Shown: positions 63,184 through 64,000 of the stretch, piece after piece | Numbering within the stretch: the first letter of the stretch is position 1 | How the letters are laid out: every line of letters begins with the position of its first letter | Origin: Leptospiraceae bacterium | GTDB lineage: Bacteria; Spirochaetota; Leptospiria; Leptospirales; Leptospiraceae | Reading direction: 5' to 3' | Assembly (NCBI GenBank): GCA_024233875.1 | Contig: JACKPB010000003.1 | Span: forward strand, 62,001 to 126,000 | Length of the DNA: 64,000 nt | The notes under the pieces: generated by a model | What the model was told of the DNA's origin: nothing | What the model saw: only the letters and a program-made list of their open reading frames with translations | The model's database searches: none | Translations under genes and position numbers: made by a program

Positions 63184-64000
63184 ATGAAATTGATATCTTC
63201 TTTATTCCTGATTTTGTCATATCTCAATTATATTTCCGCCCAAGAAATCAAATCAAATTTTGCCTGTGAAAAACCCGAAGAAAGAAAAGACTTACCTTTT
63301 TCTATTGATACATCAAAACATATGTGCAGAAAAGATATAGAAGATAAAAAAGAGGGTTGGTACACCACAGGTCTCCCCTTACTCAATTCTGATCCAAATG
63401 AAGGTTTTGGATATGGTCTGGGTATGTTTGTATTTCAAAATGGTTTTAAAAGTGATCCATTATTTGAATACACTCCTTATCGTACAAAAGTTTTTCTTCA
63501 ACTATTCAATACGACTAAAAATGCACAATATCACCAATTGAGTTTTGATCTTCCTTTTTTTCTAAACTCTAAATGGAGACTCAGGACTGATTTTTATCAA
63601 ACAATCACTCCTACTACACTTTACTTCGGTATCGGTGAGTCTTCAATGAATTCCTTATGGTACTACACAAAAAATCAACCCGGTGCAGAAATTGTAAACA
63701 ATGCTAATTATTCCGAGCAGGAACAAAATCTTCAATACATGAAGCCCGGAAGTAATGAAAGTCCTATTCGAATACATAATTCTGTACAATCAGGTTTTTC
63801 AGAAAGAGATAGTTTTCGTACAACAGATACCTTATACAATCGATACCATATAGAAATGCCCCAAGTAGCTATGAGTACAGAAAGATCCTTTTGGGATGGT
63901 AGAATCAGACTGGTTTCCGGTCTTCGTGGAGGAAAAAATATAATCAAAACTTTTGATGGCAAATGGGTAGACGCTAAAGACCCGTTACTGGACTCCTTTC
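63184..64000 (+). CDS. Outer-membrane beta-barrel protein (Omp85/BamA-like), partial
   Basis: An ATG at 63184 opens a frame with no stop to the right window edge (272 codons). A signal peptide (KLISSLFLILSYLNYISA) is followed by GWYTTGLPLLNSDPNEGFGYGLGMFVFQNG, the pattern seen at the start of the barrel in surface-antigen/Omp85-related proteins. Alternating hydrophobic and polar strands such as YQTITPTTLYFGIG support a barrel. No POTRA domains are visible in the part present, so it may be a short Omp85-like protein or another barrel. The right-hand end is missing. Confidence 0.75.
   Translation, partial: MKLISSLFLILSYLNYISAQEIKSNFACEKPEERKDLPFSIDTSKHMCRKDIEDKKEGWYTTGLPLLNSDPNEGFGYGLGMFVFQNGFKSDPLFEYTPYRTKVFLQLFNTTKNAQYHQLSFDLPFFLNSKWRLRTDFYQTITPTTLYFGIGESSMNSLWYYTKNQPGAEIVNNANYSEQEQNLQYMKPGSNESPIRIHNSVQSGFSERDSFRTTDTLYNRYHIEMPQVAMSTERSFWDGRIRLVSGLRGGKNIIKTFDGKWVDAKDPLLDSF

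Overview
This window looks like chromosomal DNA of a leptospiral spirochaete (order Leptospirales). The evidence is a low-GC genome with dense mixed-strand gene clusters, three tandem homologues of the spirochaete P83/100 antigen, a DUF1574 protein (a family I know from Leptospira), many short lipoproteins, several TTG/GTG starts, and the gene order obg-proB-proA-nadD-yqeK. I see no rRNA, tRNA, CRISPR array, phage or intact insertion sequence. Most of the window is core metabolism and envelope genes.

Left part (1-15.4 kb): a minus-strand array of three P83/100-like secreted proteins (the last cut by the window edge), preceded by a strongly structured leader. Then come a divergent pabB-pabC fusion, an HMG-CoA lyase family enzyme, a thioredoxin-TPR protein, ispH, and the minus-strand cluster lipoprotein-murF-purE-purK-secreted protein.

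Centre (15.4-34.7 kb): a receiver/kinase-like signalling protein, a membrane protein with a voltage-sensor-like segment, and the coupled operon obg-proB-proA-nadD-yqeK. These are followed by miaB, an LptF/LptG-type permease, cheR, ddl, tyrS, a GlpD-like dehydrogenase with a 51-codon overlapping gene, and the coupled pair leuA-hisC.

Right-centre (34.7-49.8 kb): an aminoacyl-tRNA-protein transferase homologue without the usual cysteines overlaps a haem-oxygenase-like di-metal protein. A minus-strand run follows: MBL hydrolase, THUMP methyltransferase, a NAGS with the animal-type NAT domain, and a DCC protein. Next are STAS and Hpt signalling proteins, an AlgI-type acyltransferase paired with a DUF1574 SGNH-like protein, a pseudouridine synthase with a long Arg-rich repeat tail, lipA, and a FecR-domain lipoprotein.

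Right end (49.9-64 kb): a three-gene lipoprotein/coiled-coil/NHL-propeller operon, a queuosine-precursor-type transporter, a second FecR protein, a polytopic membrane protein, a HAD phosphatase, a convergent LuxR-type regulator and 7TM histidine kinase, a SHOCT protein, and the start of an outer-membrane beta-barrel protein. This end is less dense. It carries two families of dispersed non-coding repeats: one of about 135 bp with three copies across the window, and one of about 93 bp that flanks the HAD gene. These repeats, the structured leader of the P83/100 array, the cysteine-less transferase/di-metal pair and the NHL-lipoprotein operon are the least explained items.
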